NCBI GenBank assembly: GCA_905233685.1
Contig: CAJOEZ010000006.1
Span: 62,001 to 126,000 of the forward strand
Source of the DNA: an uncultured Bacteroidales bacterium
GTDB taxonomy: Bacteria; Bacteroidota; Bacteroidia; Bacteroidales; F082
Reading direction: 5' to 3'
DNA length: 64,000 nucleotides
In this document: in pieces, positions 19,681 to 30,253 of the stretch
How positions within the stretch are numbered: position 1 is the stretch's first letter
How the letters are laid out: every line of letters begins with the position of its first letter
Program-made: the position numbers and the translations under genes
The notes under the pieces: generated by a model
The model's input: only the letters and a program-made list of their open reading frames with translations
The model's database searches: none
Told to the model about the DNA's origin: nothing

Positions 19681-22353
19681 TTATTTCACTATAATCTCAT
19701 CCATAAAAATCCAGGAATCAAAGCCGCTGCCTGGCAGTCCCTCTGGAATCAGACCTGGGTTTTTCACTATGATTTTCAGGTATCGCGTTGAAAGCGTGGG
19801 TGTTTCAAAACGCTCCCGGAAAGTGAAGTTGCCGTTTTCCGTGACTTCGGTTTTGAGGGTGAAGGTATTGGCAAGTCGGTAGCTTTTTCCATCACTTGAA
19901 GTGTAGACCTCTACAGTGTCAGGACGCAGAATCCAATCATGCGCATTGACCAAGAAGCCGATATTCAACGCTTCCACTTTTGTCCATTTGCCCAAGTCGA
20001 TTTCAAGGTCGGCATCGATGCCGTAGAAGCCCTGCCAGTGACCGTCTGTGTAGTTGTTGCTACCGAGTGTGCCGTCAAGGAGGGCGCCGTCGCCACCGCC
20101 GGAGTATTCGGGGCGGTAGTTGCCCGCCGGGCTGTTTAGCTGCTTCAGCCGGCCCATGCCTTTGTGATAGCAGAAATAACGCTCGCTGCGCACGTCCTTG
20201 CCCACTTCATCGAAACAAGCCGCTTTGACGAGGCAAGGTCGCTCCAAAACGATGGGATTATGATAGATGGAGTCGCTTATTGTAACTTCCTTTCCATCAA
20301 GGGTATAGTGGATGGCCTTGTTGCCGAAAATGGTTTTCAAAGCAACGGCGGCATGGCCTTTCTCGTTGGTTGCGGTTTCGATAAACGGAAGATACTCAAG
20401 TTGCTGCAATTCTCGGGCAATGTCATCGTATTTCTTCATATTGACATCCAACCAATACGGACGGCTCTCGAAATTCCACACTTTGACGTACTCGTTTTTC
20501 AGGTCATGCAGCGAGGCTATCAGATTGTGAATCATCTTTTTGCTTTCGGCAATGTTAGCCTCGGTGGGGTCGTTGTATGTCTTGTAAAAATGCCGACGAG
20601 CAATGTCGCGTTCGGCGCACCATTTCATTCGATTGGCAGCATAGATGGCATTCTCAAAAATGTCGGTATGCCATCTGACTTGCTTTTGGGCGTTTCTGAA
20701 ACATTGTTCTGACAGGCCGTATATGCTCGCTTCTGGACCATACAGCTCAAGAAACAAGCTGTCATTCCAATTTCCTGATGAATCCGCTACTTGGCTAGGG
20801 TAGAATGGGGTTATTCCTTCCGTTAGAGAGGAGAATTTCCCGAATGAGATGTTTTCGGCAATGGAAACTTGGTCTAATACTTCTAAAACATCTAAGGAAG
20901 TACATCCCAAGAAGTGGATGGAGAAATTGCTGCGAACTTCACGTTCTGCGGATTCCATGAATGCATCAATTAAGTCGATGTTTTTGATAGGATGCCAACT
21001 CATCTCGGCACCTAAAGCCAATCCAAATAGCGCGGTGTTGATTAGTGATTCACCAAAATCGTCCCAGCAAGTGTTGATGACGCCAACGGCACCATTAGCA
21101 TAGCCATCACGACATAGATTGGTAATATTTGCAGTAAATTCCTCTGTTTTTGGCCACACTCTTTCCGAAAGGCTCACCCCTGGAGCAACAAAGAACTTAT
21201 GCCCTGATTTCACATAAGGTTTTAGGAAGTCGTTGAAATCGCTTTTATTCACATAACTCCATGCGATGAGGAAAATGTCGTCGTCCAAATTGGCAAGGAT
21301 TTCGGGGTGCTGGTCGGCAATGTCACCCCACATCATCACACGTTTGCGGTAGGGGCGAAGCATCCGATTGACGCGGTTGATGTGCTGGTAATAGGCGGTC
21401 GTTTGGCCTATGGAGTCCACATACGCCTTGGCATAGCCTTGGCCGAGGCTCTCAGTTTCGTCGCAGTTGATGTTGAAATAGGGTGATTTATAGGCTTTTG
21501 CGACTTCTTTCAGGTGGTCTTCAAGGAAGGTGTAGGTCTCTTCCTTGGCAGGGTTGAGGTTCCATTTCGTGTCGGCCAAATGGCTGTAGAAGGGATTGCA
21601 TAAGATTTCTTCGAAATGCCCGAAACATTGCTGGTTTCCAATGATTTGGATATGATAGGGCCTGCAAAAGTCCTCCAACTCCTTGATTTCCTCGGCAGTG
21701 AAAGCATCGACGGGGGCGATGTCGGGGTGGCACGCTGTCTTGAAAGTGTGCTCGGTGTAAAGAGAGAACGCATTGAGCTTGCATTCCGCGAGTTGCGGGA
21801 TGAGCGACTTCAAATACTCCATTTTGACGATGGGACCTCGGCTGATGTCGTCCTGCCACGCGCGTAGCTTGAAGTTAGGCCAGTCAATGATGGTCATGCA
21901 GGGCAGCGTGATTTCGCCGCCGTTGCTTTTCAGGGAAGCATAGCGGTAGAGCTGTTTCAGGCTTTGCGTGGCGTAGAAAAGTCCCGTCGAGGTGGTGGCC
22001 TCCATACGGATGGAGTTGCCGTTGATGGTCAGTTTGTAGGCTTGGTCTTCATTTTCGCTCACGCCGAGGTGGTCGGTTTTCAGTAGTTCGATGAAGTGTT
22101 TTCCTTTGATGACGCTTCTGGAGAACAGGGTTTTGTTCGGACTGATTTGACTCAAGTCATCGCGGAGCATGGTCACGATTTGGCTGATTTCGGCATCGGA
22201 GGCGTCGTAATTGAGCACGACGTGGTCGTCCCAATGGAACTGACCTTCAGCGGTTTTCACTTGCTGCGGCGTGGGCAAGATGTGGACATTTTGCCCGAAG
22301 GTACTCAGTGTGATGAAACATAATATAAATAGGAGTTTGGCTTTCATATTCAT
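19681..22353 (-). CDS. Secreted GH20 beta-N-acetylhexosaminidase with C-terminal F5/8-like domain
   Basis: Signal peptide; 'FNINCDETESLGQGYAKAY' catalytic D-E; 'LEIDLGKWTKVEALNIGF' carbohydrate-binding-like tail. Confidence 0.88.
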   Translation of the reverse strand: MNMKAKLLFILCFITLSTFGQNVHILPTPQQVKTAEGQFHWDDHVVLNYDASDAEISQIVTMLRDDLSQISPNKTLFSRSVIKGKHFIELLKTDHLGVSENEDQAYKLTINGNSIRMEATTSTGLFYATQSLKQLYRYASLKSNGGEITLPCMTIIDWPNFKLRAWQDDISRGPIVKMEYLKSLIPQLAECKLNAFSLYTEHTFKTACHPDIAPVDAFTAEEIKELEDFCRPYHIQIIGNQQCFGHFEEILCNPFYSHLADTKWNLNPAKEETYTFLEDHLKEVAKAYKSPYFNINCDETESLGQGYAKAYVDSIGQTTAYYQHINRVNRMLRPYRKRVMMWGDIADQHPEILANLDDDIFLIAWSYVNKSDFNDFLKPYVKSGHKFFVAPGVSLSERVWPKTEEFTANITNLCRDGYANGAVGVINTCWDDFGESLINTALFGLALGAEMSWHPIKNIDLIDAFMESAEREVRSNFSIHFLGCTSLDVLEVLDQVSIAENISFGKFSSLTEGITPFYPSQVADSSGNWNDSLFLELYGPEASIYGLSEQCFRNAQKQVRWHTDIFENAIYAANRMKWCAERDIARRHFYKTYNDPTEANIAESKKMIHNLIASLHDLKNEYVKVWNFESRPYWLDVNMKKYDDIARELQQLEYLPFIETATNEKGHAAVALKTIFGNKAIHYTLDGKEVTISDSIYHNPIVLERPCLVKAACFDEVGKDVRSERYFCYHKGMGRLKQLNSPAGNYRPEYSGGGDGALLDGTLGSNNYTDGHWQGFYGIDADLEIDLGKWTKVEALNIGFLVNAHDWILRPDTVEVYTSSDGKSYRLANTFTLKTEVTENGNFTFRERFETPTLSTRYLKIIVKNPGLIPEGLPGSGFDSWIFMDEIIVK

Positions 22354-23027
22354 CTCCTACTGCTCCCTAACCCAATATAATACAGCAGCGAAGCCAACGA
22401 CGACAAAGCGGCCACCACATAAGTGCTGGCGGCCCAACCGAGGGCTTCCTTGGCTTGTGCGAGTTCGGTTTCGCTCAGTGAATTGGACGACTCCAACCAG
22501 GCTAAAGCACGGCGCGAGGCGTTGAACTCGACGGGCAAGGTCACGACGCTGAACATGAACACCATGGCGAACATGGCGATGCCGACCCAAAATAGGGCAG
22601 GGAAGGTGTTGATAATCAGCAAGCCAATGATGATGACAATCATCGAGAGCTTCGACGAGATGTTGACAGCGGGCACCAAGGCCGAGCGCAGGCGCAAGGG
22701 CGCGTAGCCCACCTTGTGCTGTACGGCGTGACCACATTCGTGGGCGGCAACGGCAGCGGCGGAGACGCTGTTCATGCGATAGACATCCTCGCTGAGGTTG
22801 ACGGTCTTCTTCGTCGGGTCGTAATGGTCAGTGAGTTGACCTTTGATGCAGGTGACCGAAACGTCATAGATGCCGTTGTCGTTCAGCATTTTCTGTGCGA
22901 TTTGTGCGCCAGTCAAGCCGCCCGGCGAGAGCACTTTCGAGTACTTGGCAAATACGCTTTTCAACTTCAGCTGCACCAGCCATCCAACGATGCCGATGAC
23001 GATAATGAGAATCCAGCCTATGTTCAT
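22350..23027 (-). CDS. YugP-like membrane zinc metallopeptidase
   Basis: 'NSVSAAAVAAHECGHAVQHKVGYAPLRLRSALVP' HExxH; start chosen at internal Met. Confidence 0.93.
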   Translation of the reverse strand: MNIGWILIIVIGIVGWLVQLKLKSVFAKYSKVLSPGGLTGAQIAQKMLNDNGIYDVSVTCIKGQLTDHYDPTKKTVNLSEDVYRMNSVSAAAVAAHECGHAVQHKVGYAPLRLRSALVPAVNISSKLSMIVIIIGLLIINTFPALFWVGIAMFAMVFMFSVVTLPVEFNASRRALAWLESSNSLSETELAQAKEALGWAASTYVVAALSSLASLLYYIGLGSSRR

Positions 23028-23190
23028 GATTTTAGGATTTAGGGTTTTGATTTTGGCGCAAAAATACGCATTTCTTTTTGTTTTAACGATGGACAACGGC
23101 TCTAAAACAGATAGTTTTTTTGTCTTTTGAGTGAAAAACAGGGCTTGCAATGGGATTTTTCCCTACTTTTGACCCTTATTTTGAAAAGAA

Positions 23191-23958
23191 ATGACCGAAT
23201 ACCAATTCAACTTGTTCCTCATCGCTATGGCTTTCATCGCCGTGGTGGTGTTTGTTTCACTTTTCTTCGTCGACGCTGGCTACGGCAAGTTTTACGACCG
23301 CAAATGGGGCCCTGCCGTCAACAACAAGCTCGGTTGGGTGCTCATGGAATCGCCGGTGTTTTTTGCCATGTTGCTGCTATGGTACTTTTCCGACCGGCGC
23401 AGCGACTTGGTTCGCTTGGCTTTCCTGTTTTTGTTTGAATTGCACTATATCCAACGTTCCTTCGTGTTCCCGTTCCGAATGCGGGGCAACAGCGTGATGC
23501 CACTTTCGATTGTCGCTATGGGTGTGACATTCAACCTGTTGAATGCACTGATGCAAGGCGGATGGATTTTCTACATCTCTCCTGTGGACTATTATCCTGC
23601 CGATTGGTTGACCGACCCGAGATTCATTATCGGCTTCCTGATTTTCATCATTGGAATGTACATCAACATTCAGTCGGACGACATCATCCGCAACCTGCGC
23701 AAGGACGGCGACACACGGCATTACCTTCCGAAAGGTGGCATGTTCAACTACGTGACTTCGGCCAACTATTTCGGTGAGTTCGTGGAATGGGCTGGTTTTG
23801 CGATACTTACATGGTCATGGGCGGGCGCGGTGTTCGCCTTGTGGACTTTCGCCAACCTTTGCCCGCGCGCGGCTCGCATTTACGACAAATATAAATTGGA
23901 GTTCGGCGACGAGTTGGACACGAAAAAAGTCAAGAGAATCATACCTTTTATCTATTGA
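23191..23958 (+). CDS. 3-oxo-5-alpha-steroid 4-dehydrogenase (5-alpha-reductase) family membrane enzyme
   Basis: 'QSDDIIRNLRKDGDTRHYLPKGGMFNYVTSANYFGEFVEWAGFAILTWSW...PRAARIYDKYK...IPFIY'. Confidence 0.9.
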   Translation: MTEYQFNLFLIAMAFIAVVVFVSLFFVDAGYGKFYDRKWGPAVNNKLGWVLMESPVFFAMLLLWYFSDRRSDLVRLAFLFLFELHYIQRSFVFPFRMRGNSVMPLSIVAMGVTFNLLNALMQGGWIFYISPVDYYPADWLTDPRFIIGFLIFIIGMYINIQSDDIIRNLRKDGDTRHYLPKGGMFNYVTSANYFGEFVEWAGFAILTWSWAGAVFALWTFANLCPRAARIYDKYKLEFGDELDTKKVKRIIPFIY

Positions 23959-23961
23959 ATT

Positions 23962-25230
23962 ATGGAAAAATCAACGATATTTACGCCTTGCGAGATTGGC
24001 CCTATCACCTTGCGTAACAGGGTGATACGCTCGGCAGCTTTTGAGAATATGGCTTACGGCAACCGTCCTTCCGATGACCTGTACAACTATCATGTGGCAG
24101 TGGCGCGAGGCGGTGTCGGCATGACGACGGTGGCCTACGCTGCCGTCAATCGGTCGGGGCTGTCCTTCAACGGCCAGCTTTGGATGCGAGAGGAGATTGT
24201 GCCCACCTTGAAAAATCTCACCGACGCCGTTCACAGCTATGGCGCCAAGGCCTCCATCCAATTGGGGCATTGCGGCAACATGACGCACCGTTCCACTTGT
24301 GGCAGTATGCCCGTTGGGGCTTCGGGTGGGTTTAATATGTATTCGCCAACCTTTGTCAGAAAGCTAAGAAAGTCAGAGATTTACGAACTTGTACTTGATT
24401 TCGGAAAAGCCGTCGACTTGGCGCGCAAGGCCGGCTTCGACTGCGTGGAAATCCATGCAGGACACGGCTACCTTATCAGCCAGTTCTTGTCGCCTTACAC
24501 CAATCATCGTCACGACGAATTCGGTGGCAGCCTCGAAAACCGGATGCGTTTCATGCGTTTGGTCATCGAGGAGGTGATGCGCGCAGCGGGCAACGACATG
24601 GCCGTGGTGGTCAAGGTGAATATGCACGACGGCTTCAGGAAAGGGATGCAGCAAGAGGTATGCCTTGAGGTGGCGAAGGAACTGGAACGCCTTGGCGTTC
24701 ATGCACTTGTGCTTTCTGCGGGCTTCGTCAGCAAGGCCCCGATGGAGGTGATGCGTGGCGCGATGCCGCTCAAGACCCTACGCTATTACATGGACGCGAA
24801 GAAGTTCTGGTGGCTCAAGGCGACACTCGCACTCATCGGGCGGAAATTGATTCCCACGGTGCCTTTCAGAGAAGGTTATTTCTTGGACGATGCCAAGGTG
24901 TTTCGCCAAAACTTGAAAATGCCTTTGATTTACGTGGGCGGCATGGTTTCACGCGAAAAAATGGAGGAAGTGCTTGATTCGGGCTTCGTGGCATTGCAAA
25001 TGGCACGCGCTTTGATAAATGACACGGATTTCGTCAACAAACTACATAGCGGCGAGCTGACCCGCAGCGAGTGCAAGCATTCCAATTATTGCATCGGGCG
25101 CATGTACACCTTGGAGATGAAGTGCCACCATTGCGTCGACGAGGAATTGCCCAAAGAAATCCTAAAAGAGATCAAGAAGAGCGAAAAAGAAATAGAAAGA
25201 GCTGAAAAACAGGCGGAAAAGGAAAGATGA
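23962..25230 (+). CDS. NADH:flavin oxidoreductase (Old Yellow Enzyme family)
   Basis: 'EIHAGHGYLISQFLSPYTNHRHDEFGGSLENRMRF' OYE motif; single OYE domain with C-terminal Cys cluster. Confidence 0.92.
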   Translation: MEKSTIFTPCEIGPITLRNRVIRSAAFENMAYGNRPSDDLYNYHVAVARGGVGMTTVAYAAVNRSGLSFNGQLWMREEIVPTLKNLTDAVHSYGAKASIQLGHCGNMTHRSTCGSMPVGASGGFNMYSPTFVRKLRKSEIYELVLDFGKAVDLARKAGFDCVEIHAGHGYLISQFLSPYTNHRHDEFGGSLENRMRFMRLVIEEVMRAAGNDMAVVVKVNMHDGFRKGMQQEVCLEVAKELERLGVHALVLSAGFVSKAPMEVMRGAMPLKTLRYYMDAKKFWWLKATLALIGRKLIPTVPFREGYFLDDAKVFRQNLKMPLIYVGGMVSREKMEEVLDSGFVALQMARALINDTDFVNKLHSGELTRSECKHSNYCIGRMYTLEMKCHHCVDEELPKEILKEIKKSEKEIERAEKQAEKER

Positions 25231-26042
25231 ACGCAAAAAAATGGTTGAATCGATTTCAGGAAGCGCACGGGCATCGGCCTTGGGCTTTGGTGACGGGCGG
25301 CAGCTCGGGCATGGGCTTGGAGTATGCGCGTCAGTTGGCTGAAATTGGTTGCAATTTGTTGTTAGTCAGCAATCAAAAGGTAGAACTTGAAAAGGTTGCC
25401 GAGGACTTGAAGCGCGACAAAACCCTCCAAGTCATTCCGCATTACCAGGATTTGGCCACCGAGACTGCTGCTGAGGAATTGTTCGCCTTTTGCCAAAACG
25501 AAAGCCTGCAAATTGACATTCTCATCAACAACGCTGGCATGTTCTTTTTCGAAGAACTGACCAAAGAAAACCAAGCCAAAGCCTTGACAATGTTGCGTTT
25601 GCATACCTTCACCCCCACGCGGCTTTGCATCCTTTTTGGTGAGGAGATGAAAAAACGCGGCTACGGATACATTATTAATATGTCGTCGATGGCGGCCAAG
25701 TTGCCTTGTCCGGGCATCACGGTGTATTCGGCCACCAAAGCCTATCTGAAAAGTTTCGGCAAGTCGCTTTATTTCGAGATGCGGCCTCATGGTGTGGGCG
25801 TGACGACGGTTTGTCCCGGAGCTATTGCTACGCCACTTTACAGGCTGAAACCCAGTTTATTGCGCCTTGGCGTGAGGATCGGGCTGGTTGGCACACCGCA
25901 ATGGTTGGTTCGTAAGGCACTGAATGGCATGATGAGAAAGCAAAGAGTGGTGAAACCGGGCTTCATGAACTATTACCTGCCACCGCTGATTGCTTTGTTA
26001 CCCAAAAGATTAGTCGATAAGTTATGGCGAAAATTAAAGTGA
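25227..26042 (+). CDS. Short-chain dehydrogenase/reductase
   Basis: 'VTGGSSGMGLEYARQLA', 'NNAGMFFFE', 'YSATKAYLKSF'. Confidence 0.93.
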   Translation: MNAKKWLNRFQEAHGHRPWALVTGGSSGMGLEYARQLAEIGCNLLLVSNQKVELEKVAEDLKRDKTLQVIPHYQDLATETAAEELFAFCQNESLQIDILINNAGMFFFEELTKENQAKALTMLRLHTFTPTRLCILFGEEMKKRGYGYIINMSSMAAKLPCPGITVYSATKAYLKSFGKSLYFEMRPHGVGVTTVCPGAIATPLYRLKPSLLRLGVRIGLVGTPQWLVRKALNGMMRKQRVVKPGFMNYYLPPLIALLPKRLVDKLWRKLK

Positions 26043-26971
26043 CCATATTATGCCTGTTGGCTTGTCTGACGGTCTCAGCCCAACGCTATGAAAAAGTGCC
26101 TTTTGGTGACTTCAACCAGTGGGCCGTGCGTTATATTACTGAGTCTAAGGTGATTGGCGGTCAGGAGAAAGTTGTGTATATGCTTGGCCCAACCGATACC
26201 ATTCGGGGCAACGTTCCTTATTCTTACAAAAACACTATTTGGTCGTCGTCGAATGTCTTTGCCAAGGTGGTGGGCGTGGTGAAGACCAACACCAACGTCA
26301 TGCCTGATTACGGCCCTACTGGAAAATGCGCCAAACTTGTTTCTAAAATGGTATCCTGCAAGGTGGCGGGTCTTATCAATGTCAAGGTGATGGCTGCTGG
26401 GTCCATTTATTGGGGACAGACGCAAGAACCTGTGTCGGGAATCAACAATCCCTACGCCGTCATGACTTGGGGCATTCCGTTTACAAAACGCCCCAAGGCG
26501 TTGGTTTTCAATTATAAAGCGATAATTCCAAACACAGGCAAACTGATAAGGAGCACCACATTTCGCGCCACCGAATTTGACGGCTACGACCCTGCCGAAG
26601 TCGTTCTCATATTGCAAAACCGCTGGGAAGACGAAGATGGCAACATCCACGCCAAGCGGGTGGGAACGGCCATGTGTCAAGTTGAAAAAACGACGGAGGG
26701 TTGGGTGATGGATTCAAGATTGCCGGTCATTTACGGCGATGCGAGGAAAGACAAGGACTACAAGCCTTATATGGATTTGATTACGGGCTACAAGAACATG
26801 TATGCCTTCAATAGCAAAGGCAAGAAAAAGCCCATCCTCGAAGAAGGCTGGGCAGATGCGGATTGTCCTGTCACCCATGCGATTATGTGGTTCGCCTCGG
26901 GTAGCTGCGGTGCTTTCATCGGGGCTTTGGACAACACGCTATGGGTGGATGAGATTAGGTTGGAGTATTGA
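26024..26971 (+). CDS. PCMD-like (putative carbohydrate metabolism domain) secreted protein
   Basis: Signal peptide; 'GSIYWGQTQEPV...TWGIPFTKRPKALVFNYK'. Confidence 0.7.
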   Translation: MAKIKVTILCLLACLTVSAQRYEKVPFGDFNQWAVRYITESKVIGGQEKVVYMLGPTDTIRGNVPYSYKNTIWSSSNVFAKVVGVVKTNTNVMPDYGPTGKCAKLVSKMVSCKVAGLINVKVMAAGSIYWGQTQEPVSGINNPYAVMTWGIPFTKRPKALVFNYKAIIPNTGKLIRSTTFRATEFDGYDPAEVVLILQNRWEDEDGNIHAKRVGTAMCQVEKTTEGWVMDSRLPVIYGDARKDKDYKPYMDLITGYKNMYAFNSKGKKKPILEEGWADADCPVTHAIMWFASGSCGAFIGALDNTLWVDEIRLEY

Positions 26972-26974
26972 GGG

Positions 26975-29900
26975 TTATTCCAAATAATACATCCTCCGCT
27001 CCTCAGCTGTGAGCGGGCGGTCTTTTAAACGCTCGCGGGTTTGGTCGACGAGGTCTTGGAGGGGTGGGAAGGAAACTAAGCCGATAATTCCATCTGGATT
27101 TTGGCTTATCAATATTTGATTATTGTCTGGACTAAAAACCGCGTAATATGCTTTTGTTGGATATTTTTGTATGATTTGCCTCGTTTTAGCATCCCAAATT
27201 ATCATTTTTTGGCTTTGATCTGTAGAGATTATGTATTTCCCGTCTGAACTATAGGTTGCAGCATTAACATAATTTGAGTGCCCTTTAAAAGTAAATATGC
27301 AAGAATCATATTCAGCATCCCAGAGTTTAATAGTTTTATCGAAGGAAGAAGAAATGAATTGTTTTCCGTTTGGGTTAAAAGCAATAAACGAGACGACATT
27401 GGTATGACCTATAAATGTTCTGATTAATTCTCCTGTTTTGACATTCCACATTTTTATTGTACAATCATCAGAGGCAGATAATAACCATTTCCCATTAGGG
27501 CTAAAAATTACATAATTGATGCTTTTGTCATGTCCTGGGATTTTTTGTATCTCTTGACCCGTATAGGCATCCCAGATTATTATCATCTTGTCCCAAGAAG
27601 CTGAAGCAATATACTTTCCATTTGGGCTATATGATACTGATGATACATAATCGGAGTGCCCTATCAAAGTGTCAATTATTTGGCCAGCTGTATCCCATAT
27701 TCTGACAGTTTTATCTCTAGAAGCCGTCGCGATACGTTTTCCATCAGGACTAAAGGAAGCAGAACAAATCTGATCGGAATGGTCTATGAGAATATGTGTT
27801 GTTTTTTTGGTTTCGACATTCCATATTTTTAATGTTTTGTCTATTGATGGTGCAATGACTAATTTGCCATCAGGACTGAAAATAACATTCCTTACAAAAT
27901 AAGTATGTCCTTCTAATTGTATTATTTTTTCAGCGTTGTCTAACCCCCAAATTCTAACGGTATGGTCATTTGATGCGGAAACAATGTGGTTTCCTTTGGG
28001 AGAAAAAATCGCCGAGTTTACTACATCAGAATGCCCAATAAGTGTATCTATTGTTTTGCCTGTTTTAGAATCCCAAATTCTAATTGTCTTATCTTTTGAG
28101 GCTGTGACGATATGTTTTCCATCAGGACTAAACGCTACCGATGTAACACAATCCGTGTGTCCTATCAAAGTATCAGTTACTTTTCCTGTTATATCCCAAA
28201 TTCTAACCGTATTATCTCTAGATGCTGTTGCAATTCGTTTTCCATCTGGACTGAACACAACAGAAATTACATTACCTGAATGTCCTGTAAAGGTTTGAAT
28301 TGCATTTTTGTTTTCCTCAATATCTTCCCAAATCTTAACTGTATTGTCTCTCGATGCCGATGCGATTTGTTTTCCGTCTGGACTGAACACTGCAGATACC
28401 ACACTGCCAGAATGTCCATATAAGGTAATGGTTTCATGTTCTCTCATAACATCCCATATTTTAATGGTTCTGTCTGTTGATGCAGAAACAAGACGTTTAC
28501 CGTCAGGACTAAAGGAAATAGAATTCACATAATCAGTATGACCTATTAAGGTATCAAGAACACAGCCTGACTTAACATCCCAAATCCTTATTGTTTTATC
28601 AAAAGAGGCGGATGCAACTAGCTTTCCATTGGGGCTAAAAACTATAGAATTGATATAGCCATTATGACCATTAAGCGTATGAATAATTTTGCCCGTTTTA
28701 AAATCTATTATTTTAATCGTTTTATCCCATGATGCGGATGCTATGTGTTTTTCCATAATATCTATAGCAACGGATTTGACGAAACTAGTATGGTTGTGTA
28801 GTACTAATGGGTTGTGATTGGTCAGGTATCTTAATGCTTTTTCTGCCTCAATAGTATAGGGCTTTTGGGGATGCTTTGAATTAATATTTTCAGGTAAAAC
28901 TTCAGTAACTAATAGTTGAGCTAAATAGGTGTCCTCGTCTGCTAAAGAAACAGCCCTCTCTGACACAAACCTCGCTTGGTTTTCCATCATCTTCCACCGC
29001 TGTTGCTTCAATTTGTGGTTTTGGAAAAGGAATATTCCTGCAATAGTCAATGCAATTATACTAACTATTATAAAAATATTTCTCCTCCTCTTTGCTTCAA
29101 ACGTCTTCCTCTCCTCATAAACCGCCATTCCCAGTTGGTCATGCAGCAATTCCACTTGCCCTTTGTCGCCAATGGCAAAAAGACGGTTCTTGCTCTGGGT
29201 GAGTTGGCGGTAGGTGGTTTCACCAAGAGCGGCTTTCACTTCGGCTACATTTACACGCCTACGGCTACCGTCTTCACGGATAAGGTGCTGTTGGATGTAA
29301 CGTATTTGCGTTGCGGTCAAACCTTTCACAGCATCCTGGTAATACACTTCCATAGGGTTGTTTTTCCACACGGTTAGGTCGGTGGAGGCAATCTTCTCGC
29401 CCACTTTTTTGTCGTATGTGCCAGAACAGACTATGGAGAGCAGTAGAGTGTCGATATCCTCGCTCTGTGGACGTTTGGCCAAGGTAATGATGCACTCGGC
29501 AATAGTTTCTTTTTCGCTTTCCTCAAAGCAATCCTTCCCTGGCACTAAAACCACCTGTCGCGCTTGTTCAGGCTTCATCGGACGTAGGCGGTAGCGGTTG
29601 TTCTTATAAAGGTCCAAGGAGTTTTCGTCAATACTGTCCTCCAACACAAAGAGAAAGTCCTCGCGGATAGAGGATACAAAGCGGTAGTTAGTATCGGAAG
29701 AATAGCTTGCCTCATCGGGCATTTCCAACTCGTCGTTCAGCAAGAGATAGATTTGCTTCAATAGCAGTTCAGCCTTGGCCTTGTCGCCCTCACGAAACAC
29801 CTCCTCAAACTGGTCGAGGATGATGACGGGATAAACTTCTCGATCTTCGTTAAAGAAATGAGTAATGGCAAAATAATTCCAGAGATAGAGGCGGTCGTCG

Positions 29901-30241
29901 CCGTCGGGGTGTTTCGTCACGGCATCGTTTTCTATTGTCAGGCCACTGCTTTGCAGCTTGCGCACGATGGCCTCGGCGTAAGAGATTTCCTTCGGCTCTT
30001 GCGAGAGGCGCACATAGAGCGGAAAATAGTCTTTTCGCCTTAAAATGGGAATAACACCTGCCCGCAATAAGGAGGTCTTTCCAACACCCGAACTGCCGTA
30101 AAGCGTGATAAACAGGTTGTTGTCAATAAGACGCACCACATCAAGGGCCTCTTCATCGCGACCACAAAACAGGTAGTCGTTGCCGTCGTTTTTCGGCTCT
30201 TCGTAGGAGGCTAATCCAAGCCAAGGGTTTTTCTTTGTCAT
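26975..30241 (-). CDS. nSTAND-type NTPase with TM helix and C-terminal WD40 repeats
   Basis: 'LFCGRDEEALDVVRLI', Walker A 'GSSGVGKTS', Walker B 'VIILDQFEEVF', TM 'IFIIVSIIALTIAGIFLF', about 14 WD40 units, C-terminal 'LTAEERRMYY' tail. Confidence 0.93.
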   Translation of the reverse strand: MTKKNPWLGLASYEEPKNDGNDYLFCGRDEEALDVVRLIDNNLFITLYGSSGVGKTSLLRAGVIPILRRKDYFPLYVRLSQEPKEISYAEAIVRKLQSSGLTIENDAVTKHPDGDDRLYLWNYFAITHFFNEDREVYPVIILDQFEEVFREGDKAKAELLLKQIYLLLNDELEMPDEASYSSDTNYRFVSSIREDFLFVLEDSIDENSLDLYKNNRYRLRPMKPEQARQVVLVPGKDCFEESEKETIAECIITLAKRPQSEDIDTLLLSIVCSGTYDKKVGEKIASTDLTVWKNNPMEVYYQDAVKGLTATQIRYIQQHLIREDGSRRRVNVAEVKAALGETTYRQLTQSKNRLFAIGDKGQVELLHDQLGMAVYEERKTFEAKRRRNIFIIVSIIALTIAGIFLFQNHKLKQQRWKMMENQARFVSERAVSLADEDTYLAQLLVTEVLPENINSKHPQKPYTIEAEKALRYLTNHNPLVLHNHTSFVKSVAIDIMEKHIASASWDKTIKIIDFKTGKIIHTLNGHNGYINSIVFSPNGKLVASASFDKTIRIWDVKSGCVLDTLIGHTDYVNSISFSPDGKRLVSASTDRTIKIWDVMREHETITLYGHSGSVVSAVFSPDGKQIASASRDNTVKIWEDIEENKNAIQTFTGHSGNVISVVFSPDGKRIATASRDNTVRIWDITGKVTDTLIGHTDCVTSVAFSPDGKHIVTASKDKTIRIWDSKTGKTIDTLIGHSDVVNSAIFSPKGNHIVSASNDHTVRIWGLDNAEKIIQLEGHTYFVRNVIFSPDGKLVIAPSIDKTLKIWNVETKKTTHILIDHSDQICSASFSPDGKRIATASRDKTVRIWDTAGQIIDTLIGHSDYVSSVSYSPNGKYIASASWDKMIIIWDAYTGQEIQKIPGHDKSINYVIFSPNGKWLLSASDDCTIKMWNVKTGELIRTFIGHTNVVSFIAFNPNGKQFISSSFDKTIKLWDAEYDSCIFTFKGHSNYVNAATYSSDGKYIISTDQSQKMIIWDAKTRQIIQKYPTKAYYAVFSPDNNQILISQNPDGIIGLVSFPPLQDLVDQTRERLKDRPLTAEERRMYYLE
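27065..28795 (-). repeat. WD40 repeat array, about 14 units of ~42 aa (126 bp)
   Basis: Recurrent 'GHxxxVxSxxFSPDGKxIxSASxDxTIxIWD'. Confidence 0.9.
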
Positions 30242-30253
30242 GGCGGTTCGGTT

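Noticed and set aside
27065-28795. Intergenic tandem repeat
   Set aside because: Explained as WD40 coding repeats in one open frame
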